Assembly: GCA_900549535.1 (NCBI GenBank)
Contig: UROR01000025.1
Span: forward strand, 1 to 21,783
Direction of reading: 5' to 3'
Length of the DNA stretch: 21,783 nucleotides
DNA from: an uncultured Collinsella sp.
Lineage (GTDB): Bacteria; Actinomycetota; Coriobacteriia; Coriobacteriales; Coriobacteriaceae
In this document: in pieces, positions 21,731 to 21,783 of the stretch
Numbering within the stretch: position 1 is the stretch's first letter
Layout of the letters: each line of letters begins with the position of its first letter
The notes under the pieces: model-generated
The model's input: only the letters and a program-made list of their open reading frames with translations
What the model was told of the DNA's origin: nothing
The model's database searches: none
Position numbers and translations under genes: made by a program

Positions 21731-21783
21731 ATGACGAAAGGTCTGCACGTGCCTTCCGAGATCGGCAAGCTCAGGAAGGTCTG
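21731..21783 (+). CDS. arcA: Arginine deiminase, copy 2 (5' end only, runs off the window)
   Basis: Only 53 bases are in the window; they encode MTKGLHVPSEIGKLRKV and are identical in DNA to the start of the arcA gene at 18644. Identity extends upstream for 24 bases, including the ribosome site. Whether the copy is complete or a fragment cannot be seen. The ribosome site and promoter are intact, so it is probably expressed. Confidence 0.85.
   Translation, partial: MTKGLHVPSEIGKLRKV

Overview
The window looks like chromosomal DNA of a high-GC, obligately fermentative actinobacterium, most likely a gut Coriobacteriia member close to Collinsella. This is inferred from gene content (acetate kinase/phosphotransacetylase, an arginine deiminase locus, an Actinobacteria-type PPK1), strong AAGGAG ribosome sites and C/G-ending codons. 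No rRNA or tRNA is present to confirm it, and I see no CRISPR array or intact transposon.

Layout. (1) 1-1427: end of xseA, then xseB and a HIT-family hydrolase. (2) 1575-5430: acetate/ATP fermentation block with two tandem acetate kinase genes (+) converging on phosphate acetyltransferase pta (-); the first kinase departs from the family at several active-site positions. (3) 5663-7889: UDP-galactopyranose mutase overlapping a GT2 glycosyltransferase, for galactofuranose-containing surface glycans. (4) 7890-8251: two related nested-hairpin elements plus a possible glycosyltransferase remnant. (5) 8252-10475 (-): DJ-1/PfpI protein, Maf and a P1 (DmpA-type) peptidase. (6) 10682-14213 (+): accessory block with two membrane-anchored zinc-ribbon proteins, one with a G10 tract at its start that puts it out of frame with the good ribosome site, and a broken DUF6020-like membrane protein gene. 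(7) 14262-18091 (-): RlmD-like rRNA methyltransferase and PPK1 with an unusual Pro/Ala-rich basic tail. (8) 18480-21783 (+): arginine deiminase gene arcA, a PLP aminotransferase, and the start of a second arcA copy.

The two most interesting signals are non-coding. First, both arcA copies share the same promoter/leader plan: two 9-bp direct repeats matching the LytTR response-regulator consensus, 21 bp apart, 31 bp before the -10, then a leader with two hairpins whose stems vary compensatorily, then a 77-nt identical stretch running into the gene. This suggests both copies belong to one LytTR-controlled arginine catabolism regulon. Second, three intergenic elements (4304-4434, 7912-8020, 8115-8239) share one plan: variable but self-complementary outer arms, a CCGCA-containing linker, a variable inner hairpin and an AGGAC-containing linker. 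They look like members of a structured repeat or RNA family that I cannot assign to a known class.

AckA/Pta and arginine deiminase are both energy-yielding routes (acetyl-phosphate to acetate plus ATP; arginine to citrulline, feeding carbamoyl phosphate to ATP), so the ends of the window fit an anaerobe living on substrate-level phosphorylation.
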